Positions 21,201 to 31,700 of a DNA stretch of 53,075 bases are shown in pieces. This DNA is from Schizochytrium sp. CCTCC M209059 (taxonomy: Eukaryota; Sar; Bigyra; Thraustochytrida; Thraustochytriidae). How positions within the stretch are numbered: position 1 is the stretch's first letter; each line of letters starts with the position of its first letter. Location of the stretch: the NCBI GenBank assembly GCA_000818945.1, contig KN805425.1, positions 1-53,075 on the forward strand, in the 5' to 3' direction. The position numbers and the translations under genes are program-made. Under the pieces are notes generated by a model, which was given only the letters and a program-made list of their open reading frames with translations, did not search any database and had not been told where the DNA came from.

Positions 21201-21725
21201 GCGGTTGCCGGCATGGTCGAACTGCTGGCGGCAAATGTCCTGCTGCATCATGCACGAGGTGAAGTTGCGGCCGTCGCACTCGATCATCTGGTCAGTGGTG
21301 CCGTCAAAGGCCTCGCAGAGCGGGTCGCCGTAGCACTTGCACTTTTCGCAGCAGGTCTCGGTGGCGTACTCGACGGTGAGGTCGAACGAGACGGTGTGGG
21401 TCGAGTTGGGCTGGAAGGTCTCGCAGTCCAGGTTCGCGTTGCTGCAGTACGCGGATTCGACCACGGCGCTGCGGCAGACGGCGCCATCATCACTCGAGGT
21501 GTCGACGCTGCCGTCGTCGCTGTCGTCTCCGGAGCCGCTCGAGTCCACGGAGGACGCGATGACGTTACCACAGCAGGGTTCGAGCGACGTGCTCAGGGAC
21601 GAGCATCCGGCGAGCCCGCCCCAGGAGAGCACCGAGACCTCGGACACGCACGAGTCGAGTTGCGCCTGCGCGCCCGTCACCGCAACCGCGGCCACGACCA
21701 CGGCCGACGCGAGGCCCGCGCGCAT
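18237..21725 (-). CDS. Array copy 5: intact secreted two-module VWD-like protein
   Basis: 1,162 residues from the ATG at 21,725, chosen because it opens a typical signal peptide (MRAGLASAVVV...GAQAQ) and aligns with the other copies. An in-frame ATG at 22,172 would add 149 residues including a long poly-Phe run, which is just the TTC repeat read through. After CCGN, an extra Ser/Asp-rich insert lies at about 58-81, absent from the other copies. Module A has CCEKCKCYGDPLCEAFDG and HAGNRCKW; module B has CCETNN, LWGDPFGEAFDG and HAGNPCVW, then CKAF and the closing YWPLFIYPIRFEQC segment. The C terminus is CPTVGDT. Its second half is more diverged from copies 3 and 4 than they are from each other. 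Confidence 0.9.
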   Translation of the reverse strand: MRAGLASAVVVAAVAVTGAQAQLDSCVSEVSVLSWGGLAGCSSLSTSLEPCCGNVIASSVDSSGSGDDSDDGSVDTSSDDGAVCRSAVVESAYCSNANLDCETFQPNSTHTVSFDLTVEYATETCCEKCKCYGDPLCEAFDGTTDQMIECDGRNFTSCMMQQDICRQQFDHAGNRCKWLKGNDNFPWWTSNLADGSPCQADYNISGQQELVLFDAEDLRMWTLIGERGVQTDFYVQLPGDEEPYHISAESCFDYDPRDVGSSSTAAAWTRPTSTSSLPDVWSVSTPIDVEIKWKIGYEALGVYADVVCTKAIGADRSRLDIENITNTQGITGGDGFCFTGVIDQGQARGSNVDNSVALHFKCLSAQLPDLSNTCKALADDTCYPRTVPGWQQYWCETAELEFTQASVGAVTYGDMIETCLSELRSGAEATQSETWITYACQMNSRLPYGSTQQNSYVEQCVNLLAEEGWYEWAQTARYQGIIPHEYVQSDTCVSSIDDFTTIPDDLECAPGMVVETNQDGTWVPVLYFPPDSPPCANATIEANGDDFPALFRYQIRMRQCGLDAKCLVADEGTECKPLMSIDLELVFGGAVCSAGGEDCTSCLRDFSQTPPEICGETDGVEYTMGSCEECCETNNYFPGQSEQNCRELTLDTPYCDTSDSSMSSYCNQLRRGNANGMLTINLIEPEEGYNSAECCETCSLWGDPFGEAFDGSREKLIICDSRDTTCFSSEEVCNNLVDHAGNPCVWNQTVKDLIGRNRGNIGAYGSPCLADFATSGEAEVVLYTVDEPEYRLSFYTGERSILDQLLLTTPRGSYTLDPVECYGDGEYPGWTTVSGEDISTALNLTYTDSGEDGYGNDERVWAVLEADMGIFFRVTCVNSQAITTDYVGGYRLNVEHLVDTNLDRSDTGGFCVTSNLRAYGGSYSNNSMAEECEDGDLAADHAACKAFWSGACTPDQIDLGIENWCKVANQEQTVKKCVNSIKKNRPAKTAAAWTKAVCTALLPQKMATESNRNFMRRCEDLAETDGYYAIVSNFGSTGDRASVSSYCASSVSEYGPRDDIDPCISGISVQYDDGSDEWTEAFFIPANLLPCDGVLEVPASNNKYWPLFIYPIRFEQCDVLNEEGACLASENVEATCMSTLGYGLTVTFSHNNRVDCPTVGDT

Positions 21726-21827
21726 CGTTCTTGTCTTGTTTGCGTTCTCTTCCGCCGCTCGATCCGCTCGCTTTCCGCGCGTCCGCTCGCAGCTGCTTTT
21801 CTCGCAGCTCGAGCCCGAGCTCGATTC

Positions 21828-21836
21828 GGTTTTGCT
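21828..21836 (-). promoter_or_regulatory. Shared upstream element, AGCAAAACC variant (copy 5)
   Basis: The coding strand reads AGCAAAACC about 105 bases upstream of the copy 5 ATG. It has one extra A relative to the other copies. Confidence 0.25.
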
Positions 21837-21914
21837 GGCCTCGCCGTCGATCTGGGCCGCCGCCACTCGATCCTCAGCGAAGTCTGGGCGGGCAAGAATT
21901 TGGGGAAAAGAAAA

Positions 21915-21992
21915 GAAGAAGAAGAAGAAGAAGAAGAAGAAGAAGAAGAAGAAGAAGAAGAAGAAGAAGAAGAAGAAGAAGAAGAAGAAGAA
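21915..21992. repeat. GAA/TTC triplet repeat, about 26 units
   Basis: Uninterrupted GAA on the plus strand, so TTC on the strand transcribed for copy 5, 190-267 bases upstream of its ATG. Pure purine/pyrimidine tracts of this length can form triplex DNA. Confidence 0.95.
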
Positions 21993-22385
21993 AAAGATCG
22001 CGAGTCCCACTGCGCCCTCCCCCCACTTTCGCTCGAGCAGAGCCAGAGCAGAGCAGCTCCGCCGCGGCGCTGCAGCACGGCGCGAAGGGAAAGTCGGCGC
22101 CTCGCCATGATCTCCCCCGCGCCGCGGTCGCAGACCCGACGCTCTCGCCTTCGCTCGCTCCCATTCGATCATCCGGCCATTCGCTCACCCGGCCACCCGG
22201 TCAAGCAGGCGATCAAGCGCCGGATGCCACGCGGCGCGATTCGCACTCATTCCTCCCGCTGCGGGATGCACGCAAAGCCCCGGGAGCCCGCGCGCAGAGG
22301 GGACGCCTCGCCGCCCTCCCCTCTCGCCCTCCCGCCTCTCCCCGCCGGCACGCGGCCGAGCGTTTGCTTGACAGCCCGGCTCGCG

Positions 22386-22430
22386 AAAGCCCCCTCTGCA
22401 GAAGCCCCCTCTGCAGAAGCCCTCTCTGCA
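22386..22430. repeat. 15-bp direct triplicate
   Basis: Three successive copies of a 15-base unit of the form GAAGCCCCCTCTGCA, the third with one change (CCCTCTC). Confidence 0.85.
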
Positions 22431-22693
22431 GCGGTTCGGTCGCGCTTCCGCCGCGCCAGCTCTGCCGGGAGAGAGAGAGGCGAGGCGCAGCCGCCGTGAC
22501 GAGTCGGTCCGCGTCGGCCTGCCGCGCCTGGCACGGCGGCTCGCAGACGGGCCCGCCTGCTTCCCGCGCCGAGGCTGAGCCGCCTCCGGCCTCACGCCGT
22601 ACCCGGGCACGCCGCGGCGCCTCTCTCGGCGATGGCGCCTCAACGTGGCGGCGCGCCGGCGGGCGTCCATCTTGCCTCCCCCTTCCGCTCCTT

Positions 22694-22725
<32 letters not shown>
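22694..22725. repeat. CT dinucleotide repeat
   Basis: About 15 CT units with one CG interruption, in noncoding DNA. Confidence 0.85.
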
Positions 22726-23834
22726 GGCGGCGTTCGCGCCGCGACTTGACGCGGCTCGGCCGATCGAGCGGCCGCGGCGCGCCCCGCCTCGCGCGGAAGA
22801 AGTCAGGAACCGGGGCGCCCGCCCAGGTAGCGGGCACGGCGTGTGCCGGGGCGGGCGGGCCGCTGCGGCGCGGTGCAGTAAGTTAGCAAGCAAGCAGCGG
22901 AGCGGGGAGCGCCGCTGTCTGCCGGGCCGCGCATTGATGATAGATAATCTGCGCGTCGCCCTCTGTCTGTCCAGCCGAGTCTGTATATATATAGATATAT
23001 ACGTGTATATAAGGTATCCCTGACGGCCGCCGCTGCGACCAGCCGGCCAGCTGCAAGCAAGCGAGGTAGCCGGCCCGTCCCGCTGCCACTGACGCGGCCC
23101 GCCTCTCTGTGCGCGTCCGGGAATCTGGAACGACGGCTTTCCCTGACCCGTCGCTGCTCGCTGTCGCTTGCTTCCTGGCTCGCTGCTCCTTCTTCCTCAT
23201 CCGACGGGTGGCCAGCCTCGGGGAAAATATCTTTCCTCTCCCACGCGATGAGCCTCTGCCGCTCGCGTACGCACATTGCATAGGATGCGACTTGATGCCG
23301 CTGCAGCGCGCCAGCGTGATCGATCGTCCTGCCTGCGCGCCGGTGAACGCGCGAAGTCGCGCAGCGAGGCGAGGCGAGGCGCGGCGCGCCGCCTCCGCCC
23401 GTGACGAGCGCGCCCCGGCCGCGGTCTCGAGAAGGTGGGGGGAGGAAAGCGACCGTTTGTGACTGATCGTGCATCGACTGCGTGGTGGTTGGGTAAGATA
23501 GGATCATGATATCCGTCCCAGCCTCGCTGCGAGCCTTTCTCCCCTCGTTCCGCCCGGCTCCCTGCGCGCCAGCGCCGTGATGCCGCGCCGGCCGAGGGCC
23601 CAGCTTGCTTGCCTCGGCCCCGCCCGGTCGTGATTCGCCAGACGCCGCGGGTCCTCCTCGCGCGGCGTCTTGGCTCGGCGAGGCAGACTTTCTCTCCTGC
23701 TCTCTCGCCGCAGTTCGAGTTGGGGCCGCCCGCCACAGCGAGGCGTCCAGTAGCGGGGCTCGGAAAACGGCCTCTGGGCCCGGCTTCGCAGTAAAGAAAC
23801 GGGAGAGAAGGCGACATGGACCGGCTGAAAAATT

Positions 23835-23847
23835 CAAGATGGCGGCC
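23835..23847 (+). promoter_or_regulatory. CAAGATGGCGGCC motif, second copy
   Basis: An exact match to the word at 15,052-15,064. It is followed directly by a CGCT tetranucleotide tract, and lies about 400 bases past the copy 6 stop. Confidence 0.3.
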
Positions 23848-23871
23848 GCTCGCTCGCTCGCTCGCTCGCTG
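23848..23871. repeat. CGCT tetranucleotide repeat
   Basis: Five to six perfect CGCT units. Confidence 0.8.
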
Positions 23872-24243
23872 GCTCGACACGCGCCCCTGCGAATGAATGA
23901 AGCTCCCTCGACCAGCTTCGGCTGCGACATGGGCGACGCGAGGTTTTCATTCAGAAACAAGCACGGCATTCAGAAAAGAAAGTCCGTGTGGGCCGAGAAG
24001 ATGAATGAATGCGCACGCGGCTTGCCGCTGACCACACACACACGCAGAGAGAGACTCGATTGAAAAACGAACGACAATCAACAAACAGCAACCAAGCATC
24101 AACCTCAGTCTGTGACTGTGAAAGAGAGAAAACAAACGGCATATTTCTTGTACTTTGCCTGCAGCCTTGGCTTGCAGAGGCCTCAGATGCCGTCACCATT
24201 AGCAGCATTAGATTAAATTCCAACCACCAACCACCGTCCATCG

Positions 24244-27200
24244 TCAGCGCGCATCGTCCGTGCAGCCAATGACACCGTGCGTGTACTGCATGGACAGGGC
24301 GAAGCCTGAGTTCGACATGCAAGTGGCCTCCACATTCTCGTGTGCAGGACAGGCCCCCGACTCGTTCAACACATCGCACTGCTCGAAGCGGACCGGGCGA
24401 GAAAACAGCGGCCAATACTTTGCCTTCCACGCGGGAATATCCAGCAGACCGTCGCAAGGCATCTTGTCCAAGGGAATGAAAAAGAGCTCCGTCCACACGC
24501 CCTCCTCGTCCTCCTCCTCGTACTGCACCGAGATGCCAGAAATGCAAGCGTCCGTCTCATCACGCGTCTTGTACTTTGTAACAGAGCTCACGCAGACGCT
24601 CTGCACGCTCGCGCGGTCGCCTGCCGAACCCCAATTCTCCACAATCGCATAGTACCCCTCCGTTTTTCCCAAGTCCATACACTCGCGAACAAAGTCCTTG
24701 TCCGTGTCGCTCGGCATCTTGAACGGCAAAAGTGCGTTGCACACCGCTTTGGCCCAATTGTTGGCTGTCACGGCCGATTTCTTGTTGGTGATCTTCTTGA
24801 CGCATGAACTCACCGACAATCGCGTATTTGCCGTCTCGCACCAGCTCTTAATGCCAAGGTCAATTTGCGCCGGCGTGCACGACCCAGCCCAAAACGCCTT
24901 GCATGCCTCGTGAGCACCCTCCACGCTTGCGTCCTCGCACGTCTCGGCATCTGGGTTGGCCGCGTAGCTGCCACCATAGGCTGACAAATCTCCCGACACA
25001 CAGTAGCCACTCGAACTTGCGCTTTCTCTACGGCTCAACTCCGTGTCAATGAGATGCTCCACGTTCAGACGGTATCCTCCGATGTAGCCCGTCGTCGCAG
25101 CGCGCGATCGCACGCACGTCATACGGAAAAAGATACCCAGGTTCGCCTCCATTACAGCCCACACACGCTCATCCTCTCCATATCCGTCCATGCCCTCGCC
25201 CGTGTACGTAAGCTCCAGCGCTGTAGCCGCAGTCACGCCCGACTCCGTCACCCAAGCGCTCGCAGGATCATCCGCAAAGCAATCTTGTGCATCAAGAGTG
25301 TACGATCCCTGCGGCGTCGTCAACAGCATCTTGTCCAGAATTGCTCGCTCACCCATATAAAAGCTCAAACGGTACGGTTCCGCCGTCTCGTACATGACCA
25401 CCTCGCTCTCGCCTGATTTCGCAAAGTCTGCGGTGCACGGCGATCCATATGCGCCAATGTTGCCTCCGTGTCCATCGATCAGCTCCCACACCGTCTCGTT
25501 CCACACACAATCATTTCCGCCATGATCACTGAGGCCAGAACCTACGCAACGATCCTTGTCTGGAAAGCATGTTCCTTCAATGCGAGAATCGCACACGATG
25601 AGTTTCTCACGTGAACCGTCAAACGCCTCGCCATACGGGTCGCCCCAGAGTGCGCATGTCGCGCAGCACTCCATATCCGTCGTGTATGAAGTAAAGTTGA
25701 GAGTGAGAACGCCTTTGCCTGACTTCTTCTGCAATTTGCTGCAGTACGCGGCCTGGCTCTCATCTGACGTATCGCAAAATGCTGAAGGCAGGGTCAGCTC
25801 GCGGCACGACTGGCCCTCTTCTTCAAGCAGAAAGTTGTTCGAGTTGCAGCATTCCTCACAAAAACCAAGATCAAAGGCCTCGTTGGCACCCGTTGTACAG
25901 ACCTCCGGCGCCGCCTCAACTGCAAGGTTGCAAACGGTGCAGTCGCCACCCTCAGGTCCTACGCACACATCCGTGTTGAAAGTCACTTCCACGTCAACAG
26001 AGGGCAATGGCTTACACTCTGGCTTCACGCTGTCGGCAAGACACGCGGCACTCAAACCACACTGACGCATACGAACCGGATACATGAAGAATTCTGGGTA
26101 CTGATCGCCAGGAGCTTCCAAAATCGCGTCAGTACACGGAGGGCTCTCCACGGGAAAGTAAAGCTTAGGAATCCAGGTGCCATCCACCTCAACTTCGACC
26201 ATCACGCCCGTTGCGCACATCGTGTCATCGGGAATGTCCGTAAAGTCCTCCAGCGTACTCTTGCATGTCTCGTTCACAGTCCAATCGTGCAGAATCAGTC
26301 CCGAATACACCTTATCCCAAGGATACCATCCATTCTCTTCGAGCAGCTTGAGGCACTCCGTCACGTAAGAGGTTTGCGTCATTGTCCCATATGTAAGATA
26401 GGAGTTCATTTCGCACGCGTACGTTGCCCATGTCTCCGCTTGTTCCTTTTCCGTGCCGCTTGTAATGTCCGTCAAACATGTTGCTACCATATCCGAGTAC
26501 GAGCCTCCGCTGAGACTTGCTTTCGTGAATTCGAGCTCGGCATTCTGGCACCAGTACTCCTGCCATCCACTCAGAGTGCGTGCATAGCACGTATCATCTG
26601 TCAGCCACTTGCACGTTGTGACCACGTCCGGAAGCTCGAGTTCTAGACACTTGTAGTGACCTTCTGCATTGTTCAGATTCGTGCCATTTTGCTTCTCGGT
26701 GTCAATCAAGCCACTGAAACAGAATCCTTCTCCGGTAGTGCGTCCTTGCGTGTCCATCACATTACGGATGTCCAGGCGGGTTCGTGACGCACCGATGGCC
26801 TTCGTGCATACCACTGTAGCTGCGATTCCTAGCGAAGGTTGCCAAATATGCCAGCGAATCTCCACGTCTCCATAGGCTTCCACTTTCCACGCGCTTGGGA
26901 GCCCCGGTGCATCCACCGCGAGGCCCCAGGCATCCGCCGCACCATCCTCGCCAACGTCGCGGGGATCAAAGTCAAAACAATCATCCGAGTTAAGCTCAAA
27001 GGCGCCATCATAGTCAGGGACTGAAATGTGGACGTCTGTCTGCACACCTCTCTCGCCAATCAGAGTTTTCAGTTTGAAATCGTCAACGTCCAGCATGACA
27101 AGCTCCAGTTGGCCTGAGACGCTGTAATCAGCCTGGCATGGCGATCCGTCCTCGAGATTTGAGTTCCACCAAGGAAAATCCCTGTTATTTTTGAGCCATT

Positions 27201-27745
27201 TGCACTTGTTGCCTGCATGGGTCATACTGGTCGCCACACATGTCCTTTTCAAGCTTGCATGAATCGAAATTCCGTGCGTCGCATTCAATCATTTGGTCAC
27301 GTGTACCGTCGAACGACTCGCAAAGAGGATCCCCATAGCACTTGCACAGCTGACAGCATGTCTCATCTTCATCCGGATAGGTCATCGTCACTTGGAAGCT
27401 CACGCTCATGGTTTCATTGGGCTCAAAGTTGTCGCAGGTAACTCCAGATGGCACGCTTGCACTGTCGCAAAATGCGCTGACTGTCTCGATACTGCGGCAA
27501 ATATCATCATCGCTGTCCCCAAGTCTGTTTCCGCAGCACCCTTCGAGACTCCAGCTTAGCGAGGCGCATTCCAAATTGGCCGCATCAGAACCCACCTGCT
27601 CAGGAGTGTAGGAGGCCTGGAGAATAACGGTGTCGTTTCCCGCTCCACACTGTCCATACGAGGTCTGAGCACGCGAAGACGCTGCAAAGACAATAACAGC
27701 TGCGATCGCCACGAGTGATGCGCTCTTCACGTTCCAGTCCACCAT
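24244..27745 (-). pseudogene. Array copy 6: full-length VWD-like gene with one +1 frameshift
   Basis: From the ATG at 27,745 (signal peptide MVDWNVKSASLVAIAAV..., ending near SSRAQ) the frame carries CCGN and CCQLCKCYGDPLCESFDG. It then reads QYDP in place of QYDHAGNKCKW and stops at 27,185. The rest of the gene, about 1,000 residues, is open in the next frame from HAGNKCKW through module B (LWGDPYGEAFDG, CKAF, PVRFEQC) to TGA at 24,244. One extra base in the GGG run at 27,219-27,221 (CCC on the coding strand) explains everything. Removing that one base gives about 1,166 residues. With only this lesion the gene is either newly dead, read through by frameshifting, or mis-sequenced at a homopolymer. 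It is the most diverged full-length copy, with different codon choices (more CTC, TCC and CGC at the third base). Confidence 0.65.
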
Positions 27746-28765
27746 GTTGGTTGTTTTTCTGTCCTTCCCTTTCGGGGTCTTCGTTTCCACGTTTCGGGTC
27801 TGCGTGACTTCTCGAGCTTTGATGTCCAGATTACCTAGATGTCCTTCGCGGCGCGGAGGGTCTTCGGCTGCGCTCAGAGCAGCCTGTAGTCACGCTTGTG
27901 TGGGTTCTCGCGTCTTGGCGCCGCGGCGTGCGCACATGATATAGTAGAGGACAGAAGCATCCCACGAAGCAAAACAGGTAACACTTTGTGCGCGGACGCC
28001 TGCCTCCGCGCCATAAGCTGCGGGGGACCTCGTGAAGGCTCTCTTCGCACTCTGATATGAGCGACCTTGAGAAGAGGCCGCGTAACGGATTACATTGCAA
28101 AGGTACACGAGCTCTTGTCCGGCGTGACCAAATGACAAGGTCACAAAAGTTCCTCCTCCGCGCCGCAAGCTATACTAGGTTCTGTTGCCCGAAGTGGCTG
28201 CGCGTCTTCGATGCTTGCCTATCATAACTTCGGACGGTGGGCCGCATTATTGCGCGGATAGCTCTGCTGCTAATGCCGCGCAGAAACAACCTTTCACATG
28301 CATGCGAAACCCAAAGAAGCCGTGAAGTTCAAGAAGTTTTGCAACGGATCTGTGCCACTCCAACTGCGGGGCCAATCCATTTCCATTTCAAGTTCCCTAT
28401 CTTTTTTTTTTTTCTTTCCTTGCCTTTTCTTTTGTCCGCATCGCATGCCGATGCTCTTGACACGGGCGCGGGGCAGGTGCACGCTGCCATCTATAGTCTG
28501 CAACCTGGTGCTTTAGGTTTTCTTCTCTTTAAAGTATTTCTTCTCTTTCTCTCTTAGTTTGGCACGGCAGCACTGGCAGTGCCACCACCAACCCCCTTGA
28601 CGACGAACGGATCGATCTGTGGTAGGGCCTATTAGTTCTTCAATATGTCATGACGCGGTGCGCACGACAACAGAAGAGGACCAACAGAAAAAGCTTGCTG
28701 GCTACGTGATGCACGGAAATTGAAATGAGCCATTCTTCTATAAATTTATCAAGCTAGTGTCACTA
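27746..28765. other. Spacer between copies 6 and 7
   Basis: This is the upstream region of copy 6. CGGGTCTGCG near 27,793 is only loosely similar to the shared upstream element. A T-rich tract lies near 28,400-28,430. No supportable gene or strong repeat is seen. Confidence 0.5.
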
Positions 28766-31700
28766 TCAAGCGTCATCAGGGCAACCAATATCGCCATCAT
28801 AAGAGTATGTCAGGCTGAGCTCAAAGCCCAAGTTCGCCATGCAAGTGGCCTCAACATTCACCGACGCAGGACAAGCGCCGTCCTCGTTCAGCACGTCGCA
28901 CTGCTCAAAGCGAATCGGGTACGCAAAGAGCGGCCAGTACTTGGACTTGTAAGCAGGGATCTCGAGCGTGCCATCGCAGGGCATAAGATTTGAGGGCACA
29001 AAGAAGAGCTCTTCCCAGCCCTGACCAGCGTCGTACTGCACCGAAATGCCTCCAATGCATGGATCAACCGAGTCACGCTTGCTGTAGTCGGTGACAGAGC
29101 TAGCGCAGTAGCTCTGAACAGAAGCGCGATCGCCGGCCGACCCGTAGTTCTCCACAATTGCATAGTAACCCTCCGTGTCGGCAAGGTCTTGGCACTCACG
29201 TAAGAAGGCGCTCTTGGACTGCGTGGCCTGCTTCACGGGTAAGAGTGCTGTGCAAACAGCCTTGGTCCAGAGCGCTGTGCAAACAGCCTTGGTCCAGAGC
29301 GCGGCAGTGCGGGACGACTTGCTCTTCTTGATGCTCTTGACGCACTTGCTCACCGAATCTGGCTGGTTGGCAGTCTTGCACCAGCTCTCAACACCGTGAG
29401 CAATCTGCTCGGTTGTACACGAGCCTGCCCAGAACGCCTTGCATGCCAAGTGATCCGAGGCGAGCGCCTCCTCGCAAATTTCCGCATACGGGTTCTCCGT
29501 GTATCCGCCGCCATAAGTGACCAGATCCGAGGTCACGCAGTATCCGTCCGTACCGGTGCGATCCAGCTCGGTGTCCACGAGGCTTTCAACGTTGAGACGG
29601 TAGCCGCCCCGAAAATTGGCATTGACGGCCTCAGAAAAGACGCAAGTCACTCGAAAGAAGATGCCCGTCGCAGGATCGAGCACGGACCAGACGCGCTCGT
29701 CCTTGCCGTAGCCGTTGACACCATTCGCTGTGTACGTGAGGTTGAGAGCTGTCGAAACATCCTCGCCGTTGAGCGTGGACCAGCCGTCCATCGGGTCGGT
29801 GGCAAAGCACTTCTCAGGGTCCAGCGAGTACTCGCCATTCGGCGTCGTGAGAAGCATCAAGTCCAGAATAGAGCGCTCGCCCGTGTAAAAGCTCAAGCGA
29901 AAGGTCGGGTCTTCGATCGTGTACAGAACGACCTCCTCCTCTCCCGAAGTCGACCAGTCCGGCAGGCACGGCGAGCCATAGGCAGCAACGTTGGTGCGCT
30001 TGCTGCCAATAAGGTCGGCAACGGTCTGATTCCACACGCAAGCGTTGCCCTTGTGGTCGACCATATTGCCGCAGAGCTCTTCCTGCGAAAGACAAGTGGC
30101 GTCACGCGAGTCGCACACAATGAGCTTTTGGCGCGATCCGTCGAAAGCTTGACCAAAGGGATCGCCCCAGAGCGCGCAGGTGCTGCAGCACGAGTCATCG
30201 ACGCTGGTCTCGGGCTCGGTAAAGTTGATGGTGAGCATGCCGTTGTAGCGCTTCTTTTTGAACTTTTTGCAGTACTTGGCGCTTGTATCGTCGCTCATGT
30301 CGCAAAACGGAGTGGAAATCTCCAAATCACGACACGTCTGGTTTTCCTGACCGGGAACATAGTTGTTCGTCGAGCAGCACTGTTCGCAGTAGCCTACAGC
30401 ATACTCGTCGGTAGAGCCTTCCTCGCAGATTTGCGGCGGCGTGTCCGAGAGATCGCGCGCGCACGTCGAACAGTCTTCGCCACCAAGTGTGCACACGGAA
30501 CCAGAAAAGTCGAGGGTGGCGTCGATCGACATGACAGGCCGGCACTCGGTGCCACCTTCCGTGACAAGGCACGACGCGCTGAGACCGCACTGGCGAAGTC
30601 GAATCGGATAGAGAAAGAGGTCCGGGAAATCAGCACCGTTGGCCTCGATGATAGCATCCGCGCAAGGCGGCGACTCTGGCGGAAAGTACAGCACGCCCTC
30701 CCAGGAGCCGCCTTTGTTGACCTCGACGAGGAGACCCGAAGCGCACGTGTCGTCCGCCGGGACATCTGTAAACGCTTCAATGGATGACACGCATGTTTCG
30801 GCCACAGTCCATTCGTGAGGGATGATGCCCTCGTACTTTTGCGCCCAGGCGTAAAAGCCAAACTCGTTGAGGTTGTCCAGACACTCGGTCACACTTGAGT
30901 CTTGCTGGCTCGTGCCGTAGGGCAGACCCGAGTTCATTTGGCACGCAAGACGATCCCAGTGCGCCGCCTGCTCGTCCTCCGTCCCGTTGCGGATGATTGC
31001 CAAGCACGAGGTCACCATGTCGGCGTAGGTATCACCCGTGGCCTCTGTGAACTCGAGCTCGGCAGTCTCGCACCAGTACTGCTGCCAGCCGGCCACGTTC
31101 TGATAGCTGCAGCTGTCGCTGGTCAGGGCTTTGCAGGTGCTGACGAGGCTTGGGAGCTCCCGCTGAAGGCAGTCGTAGTGAGCCTGCGTGTTGCCCACAT
31201 TGGACCCGCGTTGCTTGCCCGACTTGATGACGCCAGTGTAGCAGTAGCCGTCTCCGGAAAGCCCCTGAGTATCGGTGATGTTCTCGATGTCGAGGCGTGT
31301 GCGCGAGGCGCCCGAGGCCTTGGTGCAGATAACGTCGGCGTAGATGCCCACGCTGGCGTCGCCCACGTGCCACACGACATCGATGCTGTTGGGCGTTTCG
31401 ACACTCCACTCGGCTGGCGCAGACGCGTTCGTGGGCATGTCCCAAGCCGACGCCGCACTGCTGGTGCCCACGTTGCGGGGGTCATTGTCGAAGCAGTCCT
31501 CGGACGACATGGAATAGACGTCTGAGGACCCGGCCATCTTCACGAGGACGTCGGTCTGCACGCCACGCTCGCCAATGAGTGTGGAGAGCTTGAAGTCACC
31601 AACTTCGACGAGAACGAGCTCGAGCTGCCCACTCTTTTCGTAATCTGCTTGGCAGGGAGATCCGTCTTCGAGATTGGAGATCCACCATGGGTAGTTGTCG

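Larger units (their letters stand above)
21726..24243. other. Spacer between copies 5 and 6
   Basis: This is the upstream region of copy 5. It holds the GGTTTTGCT element, a GAA26 tract, a 15-bp triplicate, a CT tract, an isolated TATATATA stretch at 22,984-23,012 inside very GC-rich DNA, and CAAGATGGCGGCC at 23,835. Open frames are Arg/Ala/Ser-rich artefacts of composition. No gene is called. Confidence 0.5.

Noticed and set aside
21726..22172. N-terminal extension of copy 5 with a poly-Phe run
   Set aside because: It is the TTC repeat translated. A proper signal peptide starts at 21,725 and matches the other copies.
18276..22499. Very long open frame on the plus strand opposite copy 5 (and similar long ones opposite copies 3 and 4)
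   Set aside because: It is the antisense shadow of a GC-biased gene: Val/Ala/Arg/Gly-rich, no family motifs, ends in poly-Glu from the GAA tract, and the minus frames show conserved cysteine motifs.
27185..27288. Intron to explain the copy 6 frame change
   Set aside because: Only one base is in excess and the conserved motif is complete around it; no intron of that size exists.
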